Source of the DNA: DAOTTX01 sp034437515
Lineage (GTDB): Bacteria > Chloroflexota > Anaerolineae > Aggregatilineales > Phototrophicaceae
Reading direction: 5' to 3'
NCBI GenBank assembly: GCA_034437515.1
Contig: DAOTTX010000378.1
Span: forward strand, 1 to 19,759
DNA: 19,759 nt
Made by a program: the position numbers and the translations under genes. Below the pieces are notes generated by a model, which made no database searches, was not told the DNA's origin, and worked only from the letters and a program-made list of their open reading frames with translations. This document shows positions 7,672 through 15,618 of this stretch, one piece after another. Each line of letters begins with the position of its first letter. Position 1 is the stretch's first letter.

Positions 7672-8553
7672 CTAGCCGCGTTCGGTTATGATATACTCTT
7701 CTTGCGTTAGCAGCGTAGCAGACCACATTAGCAGGAAGAATGCCAGCGCCAACACCGTCAATCGATTGACTATCATCAAGGCTTGACCGGATGTACCCAA
7801 CTCCGGCAAAAACAGATGCATACTGTAGAGATAGGGTGCAAAGCCTAAAATCAGCGTGCCATACTGCCAGAACGCGCCCCAGATCAAAATGACCAGCCCA
7901 ACGCCAAAGACAATCTGGCGCGTGACCAGAGTCACGAACAACCCCAGACTCGCTAGCAGCAACATTCCCGGCAACCACATCAGCACGCCGGATACCAAAT
8001 CGATCTCGGTATCGCTGATGAGGGCAAGCACACTATGCGAGATGACACCTAAGAGTACATATAAAGATACCAGCAACACAAAACGCACAAAAATGAGCGT
8101 ACTAAGCGCGTAGGGCATAGTCAACAATAATTCCATCGCCGGGTCATCATCAGGCGAGAACAAAATTGCCGAATGAAACCCCGCGCCAATGCTGATTGCC
8201 CCTGTTAATACCCATTCAGGGGGCAGGTTCGCCACGAATTCCCAATCAATTTCGACGATGCCCCCTGCGAGAATCAACCACATGATAGTCATAATCGCGA
8301 TTGGAATTGATTTGTTCAATTGTTCCCAGTGCATTCGCCACAACAAGGGTTTTGAGAACGGCGCAACGACGCGTCTCCATTGAGCGTATGCCAATGTGCC
8401 GCTGATGCTTAGCACGCCCAAGAGGGCGTAGGCAATGTTCTGTACACGCTCTGGTTCTGTCGAGAGTGCTTCTCCCCAATCGCTGCCAAATCCCATCCAA
8501 ACGATGAGCACAGCACTAACAAGTACAAAAAATGGTGCATATCGGGTGAACAT
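7672..8553 (-). CDS. ABC-2-type permease subunit, LanG/LanE-like (293 aa)
   Basis: A polytopic membrane protein: FFVLVSAVLIVWMGF, NIAYALLGVLSISGTLAYA, IMTIMWLILAGGIVEI, LIFVRFVLLVSLYVLLGVI, VLMWLPGMLLLASLGLFVTL, IVFGVGLVILIWGAFW, and a final helix VLALAFFLLMWSATLL. It pairs with the next permease as the second half of the immunity exporter. The ATG at 8553 overlaps the lanM stop in TGATG, a typical coupling junction. A GTG two codons upstream (8559) sits at a better distance (five bases) from GAGGGA, so the start could be either. No ATPase motif is present, as expected with a separate LanF-like ATPase. Confidence 0.78.
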   Translation of the reverse strand: MFTRYAPFFVLVSAVLIVWMGFGSDWGEALSTEPERVQNIAYALLGVLSISGTLAYAQWRRVVAPFSKPLLWRMHWEQLNKSIPIAIMTIMWLILAGGIVEIDWEFVANLPPEWVLTGAISIGAGFHSAILFSPDDDPAMELLLTMPYALSTLIFVRFVLLVSLYVLLGVISHSVLALISDTEIDLVSGVLMWLPGMLLLASLGLFVTLVTRQIVFGVGLVILIWGAFWQYGTLILGFAPYLYSMHLFLPELGTSGQALMIVNRLTVLALAFFLLMWSATLLTQEEYIITERG

Positions 8554-11500
8554 CAACACGTTGGTCCCTCAAGTGTGAGAATTGAGGGCACGCTTTGCGG
8601 GTTAGCGAGACGCAACAATTGGTATCCAATGCCCGCTAAGCCCATCATGAGTCCCGGTGTCTCAACACCTGTCGGCGTACCACACGCCCAATGATCCGCC
8701 ATATCTTCCAGAATCAGCGACCCAAGACGAGTAATGTCTTCCGCATTCACTTGATCCGGCAGATATTGACTTGTAGTGATGAGCAAATCAAGATTGCCTA
8801 AATCACCATGACAGATCGAATGATTATACCCAAATCCTTGATCGAGAGTGGTACGTAGCGCTTGCTGTAAATCATGTATCAGTTGCTGTTCTAGTGCCGT
8901 GCTGTTGGCATGCAAGAGACTGGTTAGGCGTGCGAGACCGATTCCCGGCGCACCGTGGCACCAGAATGTCATATATGTTTCTTCCAACCGACGACCTTCA
9001 AAGGTGCGCAGATCTGCCCAATTGTGCCGCTCCGGCGCAAACAGTTGATTTTCAGATTCAATGGCGCGCTCCGCATAGCTTGCAAACTGCCTCTGACCTG
9101 TTTTGTCAGTAAGACACAACAACGCAAGCGCGATACCAGCACTCCCATGCGACATCCCCGATAGTGGTGAGTCGCCCATGCCGGGGACAATCCACCCCAA
9201 GCGCCCATCCTGCTCCTGTGCTGTATCTAGCAAATGTTGGCCGCAACGCTCAGCGATTTTCAACAACAGCGCATTCTGCGTGATGTCATACAAACGCAAT
9301 ACGACTAAAATAGCCCCTGCTGCACCATTGATGATGTCATAATGATTATCATTGAAGAGGCGATCAGGCAATTGATACGCCATGGCAACTGCTTCTTCTA
9401 GCAAATCAGGTTGATTAAGTATGTCAGCGAGGTGCATATAACTATAAATGAGACCGGACAAACCCCCAAACGCGCCAGGCAAGTTCAAGAGCGGGAGCAC
9501 ATTGTCACGGTGTTTCTGTAAGGTATCGACAATTTCAACCGCTAGGCTACGATAGTCAACGCAATTATCCACTTTGTAGAGATAGGCGAAGAAGAGTGCG
9601 AGTCCTGGTAAACCGCTGTACAAATCTGCACCAAGAGGCATTAGCGAGGTATGTTGACGACCTTGTCCGAAAACGATACCAATCCACGAGATGCCCTGTG
9701 CATTGCGCATGGCACCACGCGCCAGATGATCGGCAATTTTGCGCGCCATTGCTACATAAGCGTCTGCTGTTGCTACGTTATGTGGACGGATCTGCCGATT
9801 AACTTTGCGCAACGCCTCGTGACTGTGCTTGACTAGAATGCCCAGCGAGCCGCGGATGAACCATAATTGGCGGTTGAGGTCGTCCTCGCTCAAGGTTTCT
9901 AGACGGTGCTCAACCCGTTCAAAACCGCTTTGTGCCAGCGCATCAGAATATTGATTGCCGTGTGCATCTTCAATATGATGTCCAGCAATGCGGGCACTGA
10001 ACAGGGGCACATCGCCATTAAGGATATCGCTTCGTTCTGCGGGGGCGAATTGCTTCAGATGAGGACGTTGCAGCGTTGCCTTCCACAGCGAGTCAATATA
10101 GCGATCACGGTCGAGCGCATCCCGCAACAAATCGGGATGGAAACTTTCGAACAACATCTGACTATAATAAGCAGTATCACGCAAGATCACGCGGACATGA
10201 TCCTGCTTGAAGGCTACCAACGTACTAACACGCAACGTATCGCGATGCGCCTGAATGAGGCGGTACATGCGCGTAAAGCCATCGATAAATTCATCGGTAT
10301 AGTCAAGTACATTCACATCTTGATTGTTCAAACGTGCACGATTTTGCCCGGCATTCATTCTGATCTGCTCACGGACAAGTCGCATCTCATCGGAACTCTT
10401 ACCGATCCATTGTGGAACCTTCATCGGTGTCCATTGTCCACCTTCACCGCTAACTCCGCTCAAATCGATGCCTTCAGTATCTTCCTTGCCCCACATGCGC
10501 GAAGGCAACAAGCCAACGCGTATCACCGATGAGGCCAGCGCATCCGCTGCCGCAAAGGTTTGATCCGTATTCGCCAGTGGTCCACTGATTGGCAAACGGG
10601 GTTGAAACAATGATTCCAGATCAACCAAAATGGGCTGTTCGCCGACTGCGATCAGGTTCTCATAATGAAAATCGGAGGCTTCCAAGACATATAAAAGCGC
10701 CAGATACGCGCCCAAGCGCACATAAAAGCGTTGCACTTCCGCTTCTGTAAGACATGGCATATGATGGACGAATTCCATCCACCCGTGTTCGTCGTAATCT
10801 AAAACCTTCACACTCTGAAACTGAGGTAAATCAGCAAAATCATTCACCCAATCCAACAACATTTGGAAGTGGACATCTATACTCAGCGAACGGGGCTTAT
10901 AAACCAACTGCACTCCGGAGGCAAATTTGAAGATACACACAGACCGTCCTTGACGATGACGATCACCTAAGCCTTGATCAATAGCGATGAGAGTATCATC
11001 GCGACCAATATCAAATTTCTGACGAATCTCAGCGCTTTCTGCGCAAAAGTGCCGCACAATTTCAACAGAAAATTGTAACCATTGCGCGATCTGCGTGTGC
11101 AGTTGTTGTGTCAATACCGGATAACGCGCAAGAATATCCATGCTGACTACTGGATCGCGCAGGCGGTCCAAAAAACTCTGGAAGCGTTCCGCGCCCGTTT
11201 CACCAGCAAGTTGCTCGCGCAGGCGTGCGATATGCAGTTCCAGAACCATCACGCGTTCTAATATGCCCATCAATCGCCCCGGCAACGTCGCTAGGAGGCT
11301 GCTGTATACCTGCCCTAAATCGATTATTAGGACATCAGCAGACGTGATACGCTGCAATTCGACGTGGAGGGTTGCACGGGCATCGCTCAAGAGTGGCTCA
11401 ATAGCCGTCAGGAAACTGCCCTGCACGCCAGCTTCTAAATCAATTGGTATGAGTTGCTCACATTCTGCGTAGTGGCGCTCAGTCGTTTGGACCCAACTGG

Positions 11501-11759
11501 GAACATCCAGACGCGCTCGTAATTGCTCCGGAGTTTCCGCAAGTAGACGCTGTAAGTCACTTTGTTGAAGTCCTAGCGTCGCGAGGCGCGTCTGTGCAAT
11601 TGTGGAAGTCGGGAAAATTTCAAGCCATTTGCTGAGTCGTTGCTGATCGTACTTCGACGGATGTATGGCATCGGTCAAGACGGTGAGATTGTCGAGACGT
11701 GCATCAAGTGGCAATCCCCGCAAAAGTTGTGCGGCAAATTCAATGTTGAAATTTGTCAT
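8553..11759 (-). CDS. lanM: Class II lanthipeptide synthetase LanM
   Basis: A bifunctional cytoplasmic enzyme that phosphorylates and eliminates Ser/Thr of the precursor, then adds Cys thiols to form thioether rings. The N-terminal dehydratase (DUF4135) has the kinase-like residues: VYKPRS (Lys about 288), SDFHYEN (Asp 363, His 365, Asn 368) and VDLES (Asp 380, Glu 382). The C-terminal LanC-like cyclase has zinc ligands in WCHGAPG (Cys 934) and ICHGDLGN (Cys 983, His 984), with SHGSAG nearby (His 871). Its 1068 aa is normal for LanM. The start is uncertain: ATG 11759 (MTNFNIEF) is chosen because the longest ORF's ATG at 11849 lies inside a terminator stem; ATG 11771 is also possible. Neither has a clear Shine-Dalgarno, suggesting weak initiation. 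Confidence 0.95.
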   Translation of the reverse strand: MTNFNIEFAAQLLRGLPLDARLDNLTVLTDAIHPSKYDQQRLSKWLEIFPTSTIAQTRLATLGLQQSDLQRLLAETPEQLRARLDVPSWVQTTERHYAECEQLIPIDLEAGVQGSFLTAIEPLLSDARATLHVELQRITSADVLIIDLGQVYSSLLATLPGRLMGILERVMVLELHIARLREQLAGETGAERFQSFLDRLRDPVVSMDILARYPVLTQQLHTQIAQWLQFSVEIVRHFCAESAEIRQKFDIGRDDTLIAIDQGLGDRHRQGRSVCIFKFASGVQLVYKPRSLSIDVHFQMLLDWVNDFADLPQFQSVKVLDYDEHGWMEFVHHMPCLTEAEVQRFYVRLGAYLALLYVLEASDFHYENLIAVGEQPILVDLESLFQPRLPISGPLANTDQTFAAADALASSVIRVGLLPSRMWGKEDTEGIDLSGVSGEGGQWTPMKVPQWIGKSSDEMRLVREQIRMNAGQNRARLNNQDVNVLDYTDEFIDGFTRMYRLIQAHRDTLRVSTLVAFKQDHVRVILRDTAYYSQMLFESFHPDLLRDALDRDRYIDSLWKATLQRPHLKQFAPAERSDILNGDVPLFSARIAGHHIEDAHGNQYSDALAQSGFERVEHRLETLSEDDLNRQLWFIRGSLGILVKHSHEALRKVNRQIRPHNVATADAYVAMARKIADHLARGAMRNAQGISWIGIVFGQGRQHTSLMPLGADLYSGLPGLALFFAYLYKVDNCVDYRSLAVEIVDTLQKHRDNVLPLLNLPGAFGGLSGLIYSYMHLADILNQPDLLEEAVAMAYQLPDRLFNDNHYDIINGAAGAILVVLRLYDITQNALLLKIAERCGQHLLDTAQEQDGRLGWIVPGMGDSPLSGMSHGSAGIALALLCLTDKTGQRQFASYAERAIESENQLFAPERHNWADLRTFEGRRLEETYMTFWCHGAPGIGLARLTSLLHANSTALEQQLIHDLQQALRTTLDQGFGYNHSICHGDLGNLDLLITTSQYLPDQVNAEDITRLGSLILEDMADHWACGTPTGVETPGLMMGLAGIGYQLLRLANPQSVPSILTLEGPTC

Positions 11760-11813
11760 AGCTATAACCATACGGATATATTGCGAAAAAGTTCGAGCAA
11801 AGTTAAAAGAATC

Positions 11814-11851
11814 AAAAAGATGATAGGCCGTATCGTGAAGACCTATCATCT
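11814..11851 (-). terminator. Hairpin terminator or attenuator between lanA and lanM
   Basis: A perfect 10-bp stem (11842-11851 with 11818-11827) and a 14-nt loop are followed on the minus strand by five T residues. It starts 18 bp after the lanA stop and ends about 55 bp before the lanM start. Such elements in lanthipeptide operons usually let a short abundant lanA transcript accumulate while some readthrough expresses the modification and export genes. Confidence 0.82.
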
Positions 11852-11869
11852 AGCTAAAACTAAGTTCAA

Positions 11870-12115
11870 TTAGCAGGTACCCCACCAACCACTCTGGGTG
11901 CAACCATATGCGCTACAGATGCTAAGAAAGCTTGAACAAGTACCACCACACGTCAATGCGAAAATTGAGTTGCCGCCACTAACATTATCTAACTCTTCTT
12001 CCGTCAATTCCACCAAACCGACCGGGTTTTCCGGAAGGCCAGCCAATTGAGCGTCGGTCAGGCTCGCACGATACGCTTCGTCTGTCCACGCACGAATGAT
12101 TTGTTCCTTGCTCAT
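11870..12115 (-). CDS. lanA: Class II lanthipeptide precursor (mersacidin/lichenicidin-type leader, 81 aa)
   Basis: The leader (residues 1-48) begins MSKEQIIRAWTDEAYRASL and has LPENPVGLVELTEEEL, typical of mersacidin/lichenicidin-type precursors. It ends VSGG, with Leu -12, Leu -7 and Val -4 before the double-Gly cut site recognised by C39 peptidases. The core is 33 residues (49-81), begins NSIFALTCGG and ends QSGWWGTC, with 10 Ser/Thr and 5 Cys (56, 60, 67, 72, 81), so up to five thioether rings. No charged residue occurs in the core. Start choice: AGGAGG at 12123-12128 is eight bases before this ATG; an in-frame ATG further upstream has no such site. The mersacidin lipid-II motif TxTxEC is absent. 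Confidence 0.95.
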   Translation of the reverse strand: MSKEQIIRAWTDEAYRASLTDAQLAGLPENPVGLVELTEEELDNVSGGNSIFALTCGGTCSSFLSICSAYGCTQSGWWGTC

Positions 12116-12149
12116 CTCTGTTTCCTCCTGAAAGAACATTATGTACAAA

Positions 12150-12165
12150 GTCAGCAACAACTGAC
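12150..12165 (-). promoter_or_regulatory. Small inverted repeat at the 5' end of the lanA transcript
   Basis: GTCAG-TTGTTG-CTGAC on the minus strand (arms 12161-12165 and 12150-12154) sits just downstream of the predicted transcription start near 12168. It could be a 5' stabilising hairpin or an operator for a regulator encoded elsewhere. Confidence 0.4.
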
Positions 12166-12174
12166 ACATAAAAG

Positions 12175-12202
12175 ATTATCATTTAAATACACAGTATGTC
12201 AA
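12175..12202 (-). promoter_or_regulatory. Sigma70-type promoter of the lanthipeptide operon
   Basis: A perfect -35 TTGACA (12197-12202) is followed after 16 bp by GATAAT (12175-12180), five of six matches to the -10 consensus; TAATCT with an 18-bp spacer is the alternative. The predicted start is about 50 bases before the lanA ATG. No other comparable promoter was seen before the operon genes, which are tightly spaced. Confidence 0.75.
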
Positions 12203-12233
12203 CGAATTCGCTGAAATTTTCAGGGTAATCGCT

Positions 12234-12320
12234 TCAAAACAGGATGGTCGTATCGGTGACTTCCGCTTTAGCCACCGCATCGAGTTTGTAGTCTTCGATG
12301 TATTGGCTCTTGCGTCCCAT
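12234..12320 (-). pseudogene. N-terminal remnant of an IS3-like transposase OrfA
   Basis: A 28-codon frame with GGAG five bases before ATG encodes MGRKSQYIEDYKLDAVAKAE, then diverges and stops. This opening resembles the helix-turn-helix start of IS3-family OrfA proteins (pattern M-x-R-K-x-x-Y-x-x-D/E-F/Y-K-x-x-A-V). The rest of the transposase is missing, and the break coincides with the edge of the AT-rich lanthipeptide block. An unrelated small ORF remains possible. Confidence 0.42.
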
Positions 12321-12374
12321 TTGCTCCTTCTGATTTCGTCACGTTGTACCTTTTGCTGTGTTGAGGCTTAGAGC

Positions 12375-12627
12375 GTCACCGAAGTCACCGCTGTCTCCGG
12401 TCGTGGAATCACTGTTGAAACGGTGTTGATACCCCCACCCTGTTTTTTGCAGCATTTTGCGGCTCAAACACACATAGAGATGTGCCAGCGGTGACAGCGG
12501 AGACAGATACCCTCAAAGACGAGAGCGTGTCACCGAAGTCACCGCTGTCTCCGTACAGAATCACTCACTCCCTGTGGTGGTTTCGTCGTCTCCATCGGCT
12601 GCGTCACCGGAGTCACCGTTGTCACCG
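12375..12627. repeat. Iteron-like GTCACCG repeats with 9-bp period
   Basis: GTCACCG-nn-GTCACCG-nn-GTCTCCG occurs as identical 25-bp copies at 12375-12399 and 12529-12553. A related triple (GTCACCG three times) lies at 12603-12627 inside the 3' end of the primase gene, encoding its Gly-Asp-rich tail. An inverted partial copy is at 12486-12505. The spacing resembles iterons of replication origins next to a replication gene, or a decayed minisatellite. Confidence 0.65.
12489..12553. repeat. Imperfect inverted repeat downstream of the primase gene
   Basis: Arms 12489-12504 and 12538-12553 match in 14 of 16 positions around a 33-nt loop, built from oppositely oriented GTCACCG repeat units. There is no T run on either side. 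It may be an origin structure or a weak transcription barrier between the primase operon and the lanthipeptide promoter. Confidence 0.5.
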
Positions 12628-15530
12628 CGAAAGAGTTCGACTTTTAAGCGCCACACACGCACACGTCGCCCTCGGACGCGAATCTGCATCGTCAGGTGGC
12701 TGTCGCTGCTGCCCGGTATCAGCCAGCCATCTTCCTTAAGCTGACTGCCAATCGCACTGGTCGAGAACTTCAGCGGATGGATACGCATCACCTCGCGGTA
12801 GGCAATCTCCGGGAGCAGATACACAAAATGCTCATCCTCGTAACCGACGACGGTCACGCCGGACTTGGGATCAACCGGATGTCGTGACGCGGTGATGTCA
12901 GCTTCGCCGCTGGCAAGCAGCTGATCCAGCGCCTGGATGAAAGCATCGCCTGCACGCTCCTGCTGGACGAACCGAACCGTCTCCAGGATGGCATCCTGCC
13001 AGGTGGGCAGCACATCCGCTGCACCGCGTTCCGCTAGAAATTCGCCAAGCAGTTGATAGACAGTCAACAGCAGTCCCCAGTTGCGCTCCATGCGTCCGGT
13101 ATGCGCCAGGCTGCCGAGCGTGGTGTTCAGATAGGCTTCGTAATCATCGGTGTTGGCGACCAGCTTATCGGCCAGTCGTCGGGCGAAGCCCTTGTCATCG
13201 GCCTGTCGGGCAAGCCACTGGATAAACTGAACGGTAAATCCCGGCAGATGCTGACGCAGTGCCTCCGCCTGTTTGAGCGCCAGCCCGCCCGGATCACGCC
13301 CTTTCCAGGGGGCAATATCCAGCACCAACATCCGCGACAGCACCGAGGCTTCGCCTTCCAGCGTGGTCTCACCGGTGCTGAGCAGATGGCCGCGACAGGG
13401 GCGTTCCTGTCGCAGCTTCGCCTCGCGGGTCAGCCGTCCGCGCCCCATACTGCGCGAATAACTCTGCATCAGCCGTGAGAAGGTGCGCGTATCGGCGTAG
13501 ATGGTTTTGTAATCATCGACCCAGTAGAGCGCGTCCGCCAGCGAGTAACCCAGCGCCTCCACCGTGTTGACGGTATCACCCCACTGGGCAGGCGGCGAGT
13601 CGCGCGCAAAGTCGCCATAGAAGCTCGCCATCACCGCCGTGATCTCGCTCTTGCCGCTGCCGGTTGTGCCAGAAAGGTGAATGGCTGGCTTGGCGGTCGC
13701 GGCGGGTAGGAAACGCTGAATGAGCGGCAGCAGGGTGAAAGCAATCAGCGTTGGTGCGAGGTTGGCAGGCATCACCCGGATGGCAGCGCTGAAAGCACTC
13801 AGGCTGTCCGTCCAGGCGGATTCGGTCAGATGATAATCCCGCAGGCGGCTTTCCAGTTCGACCTCGTGCGGTTCAGCCAGCACCCCTGCCGCGCTGATGC
13901 TCATCAACGGTGAAACATAGACCCACTTGCCCTCGATCTGTGTCCAGCCCATGAAGCGGTAGGTCTGGCGGGTCGGGAATGTCCCGGACAGCTTGAGGAT
14001 GGCATTGGGCAGATGGCGGTGCATCCCGGCGCAGGCGGTGTAGATCGCTCCGGCTTTCTGGGCAATAAAGCGCTGCAAGGCGTTGGGATCACCGAAGAGT
14101 TCACTCGGCACATCTAGTGTTGTCGTGTGGGCATCGTGGCGCAGGTGCAGACGCATCATATGTTCGGCCTGCCCATCATCATTCACCTGCGTCACCCATT
14201 CGACGACCCGCCCATGCCACTCGGCGACGGTCTGGCGAGTGGTGCCGCGCTCAGTGATCTTCTCAAAGATCATGCCGCCTTCAGTTTCAACGTATCGCGG
14301 GGCATTGGACAGCTCCGGCTTCTGGCTGCGTTCCAGCTCACGCCGCGCCTGCTTGTACATGCTGTTGAGGTCTTCCACGCGGAAGGTATCACCGCAGACC
14401 GCCTTCAGCCGCTTGCGCTCCTGCGCCCACTCCAGCGGATCGAGTGCGGCGCAGGCTTGTACAGTCTCCCGAACCTGCTCAACCGTCGGACGCTCTGGCT
14501 CAGCGGCATCACGGCGGTAGCGGCTGACCAGGTTATCAACTTGCTGGCGTGCCTGCTGGCGCGGTGCGGCAATGGGTTCCCGTGGTGCCTGTTTGTAAGC
14601 ACTGGCGACGGTCGCTCTGGCTTCCTTCTCCCTGACTGTGGGATTCTCACTGCCATCCTCGTCAGCGACATAGCGTGAAATGAGTTCGCACTCGGCATCA
14701 GAGTGGCTGTAACCTGCATCGCGTAACTGGCAGGCAGCGGCGAACAATTCATGGTTGCGATTGCCATGAGCCGCACCGGATGCCAGATAGCTCTCGGTGC
14801 GCGGCGGCAGCGGATAATGTCCATTGCCATTTAGCGTTACCACAAGCATATTTCCGATACGCTCTTCATGTAGGTCGGTTTCCAGCCAGGTGAAATCGTT
14901 CAGGGCATAGCGCCGTTCCGGATCGCTCTCGATGATCTCCACTGCCACACCTCCGCGCTCCGGTTTGGTATTCACTGAATCCGGTAGCCGCATCACCGAG
15001 GCAACCGACTTCACATAACCCGGATCGCCACCCAGCGCCGTAAACAACCCGCACAGGATGGCGGCGACCTTCTGCTTATCCGCGTTGGTTTCCAGCAGGA
15101 ACGGCGCATCCAGCAGCCAGTAAGCGTGCCAGCCGCCGCCGCTGGAAGCAATAAACGATGGTATGAGGTTAAACGCTTTCAGCTTCTCCAGATCGCGTCC
15201 GTCGGTGCTGTCGATGTCGATCCACAGCGCCGGAACCCATGTAGCAGCGTCGGCGTTGCCCTTCTTCTCGCGGCGCAGGCAGGGCGCAAAGTAAACGCCA
15301 TAGCCCTCGCCATTAAGCTTATCCGCCTGCTTCAAAGCAGAGCCAAGCCCGCGCTTATCGCCCAGGCGCCCCCACAGCGTCCGCACCTCGCCCGTTACTG
15401 GATGGATGCAGCGCAGTTCGAGATACAGGTCATCTGGTGCATCCCCATAAAGCGCCCGCAGGAAATCCTTGCGCGTGGCGCGTGAAACTTTCAGCGTGTC
15501 CGTCTTGTCGTGGACATCGTTGTGTGTCAT
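12561..15530 (-). CDS. Replication protein: AEP-type primase fused to helicase-like ATPase (989 aa)
   Basis: The N-terminal part looks like a RepB-type archaeo-eukaryotic primase: DID at residues 105-107, SSGGGWHAYW with His 135, and VMRLPDSVNTK near 180. A PriCT-like region follows (AAHGNRNHELFAAACQLRDA, 253-272). The C-terminal half is a DUF927/SF3-like ATPase with Walker A GTTGSGKSE (621-629), Walker B-like LYWVDDYK (Asp 672-673) and a downstream GETTLEGEASVLSRM. Such fusions prime and unwind DNA for plasmids and integrative elements. The extreme C-terminus is Gly/Asp/Thr-rich and encoded by the GTCACCG repeats. It is last in the HU-MobC-relaxase run, 88 bp after the relaxase with a hairpin between. 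Domain order is clear; biochemical role inferred. Confidence 0.85.
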   Translation of the reverse strand: MTHNDVHDKTDTLKVSRATRKDFLRALYGDAPDDLYLELRCIHPVTGEVRTLWGRLGDKRGLGSALKQADKLNGEGYGVYFAPCLRREKKGNADAATWVPALWIDIDSTDGRDLEKLKAFNLIPSFIASSGGGWHAYWLLDAPFLLETNADKQKVAAILCGLFTALGGDPGYVKSVASVMRLPDSVNTKPERGGVAVEIIESDPERRYALNDFTWLETDLHEERIGNMLVVTLNGNGHYPLPPRTESYLASGAAHGNRNHELFAAACQLRDAGYSHSDAECELISRYVADEDGSENPTVREKEARATVASAYKQAPREPIAAPRQQARQQVDNLVSRYRRDAAEPERPTVEQVRETVQACAALDPLEWAQERKRLKAVCGDTFRVEDLNSMYKQARRELERSQKPELSNAPRYVETEGGMIFEKITERGTTRQTVAEWHGRVVEWVTQVNDDGQAEHMMRLHLRHDAHTTTLDVPSELFGDPNALQRFIAQKAGAIYTACAGMHRHLPNAILKLSGTFPTRQTYRFMGWTQIEGKWVYVSPLMSISAAGVLAEPHEVELESRLRDYHLTESAWTDSLSAFSAAIRVMPANLAPTLIAFTLLPLIQRFLPAATAKPAIHLSGTTGSGKSEITAVMASFYGDFARDSPPAQWGDTVNTVEALGYSLADALYWVDDYKTIYADTRTFSRLMQSYSRSMGRGRLTREAKLRQERPCRGHLLSTGETTLEGEASVLSRMLVLDIAPWKGRDPGGLALKQAEALRQHLPGFTVQFIQWLARQADDKGFARRLADKLVANTDDYEAYLNTTLGSLAHTGRMERNWGLLLTVYQLLGEFLAERGAADVLPTWQDAILETVRFVQQERAGDAFIQALDQLLASGEADITASRHPVDPKSGVTVVGYEDEHFVYLLPEIAYREVMRIHPLKFSTSAIGSQLKEDGWLIPGSSDSHLTMQIRVRGRRVRVWRLKVELFRGDNGDSGDAADGDDETTTGSE

Positions 15531-15554
15531 ACTCTCTGTATTCCTTTACTTGGT

Positions 15555-15610
15555 ATACAGGGGCTTGGAGCGCTTTCCGTTTGGCGACGATGCGCTCCTC
15601 GCCCCTGTAT
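15555..15610. repeat. Large perfect-arm hairpin between relaxase and primase genes
   Basis: Outer arms ATACAGGGGC (15555-15564) and its complement (15601-15610), plus inner arms GGAGCGC (15567-15573) and GCGCTCC (15592-15598), give a 17-bp stem with one 2x2 internal loop and an 18-nt apical loop. No T run follows, so it is not a simple terminator. It may be an RNA-processing site, a single-strand initiation site or a protein-binding site. Confidence 0.7.
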
Positions 15611-15618
15611 GCTGTCGG

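Noticed and set aside
11760..11849. N-terminal extension of LanM starting at 11849
   Set aside because: That ATG lies in the stem of the lanA terminator, and the extension has no LanM similarity.
12116..12169. 18-residue upstream extension of LanA
   Set aside because: The strong AGGAGG lies inside this extension, eight bases before the internal ATG, and the family leader starts at that ATG.
3240..12560. A second precursor peptide, LanD, LanP or lantibiotic regulator
   Set aside because: Reading the gaps of the block on both strands showed no second double-Gly leader, flavoprotein, subtilisin or response-regulator motif.
12375..12627. CRISPR array
   Set aside because: The repeats are few, unevenly spaced and in mixed orientation, with no spacer-sized regular intervals and no cas genes.
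14127..14678. 183-aa plus-strand ORF inside the primase gene, and similar plus-strand ORFs at 581, 1271, 9906 and 13053
   Set aside because: They are shadows of GC-rich or long minus-strand genes with clear motifs; no ribosome binding site or family signal.
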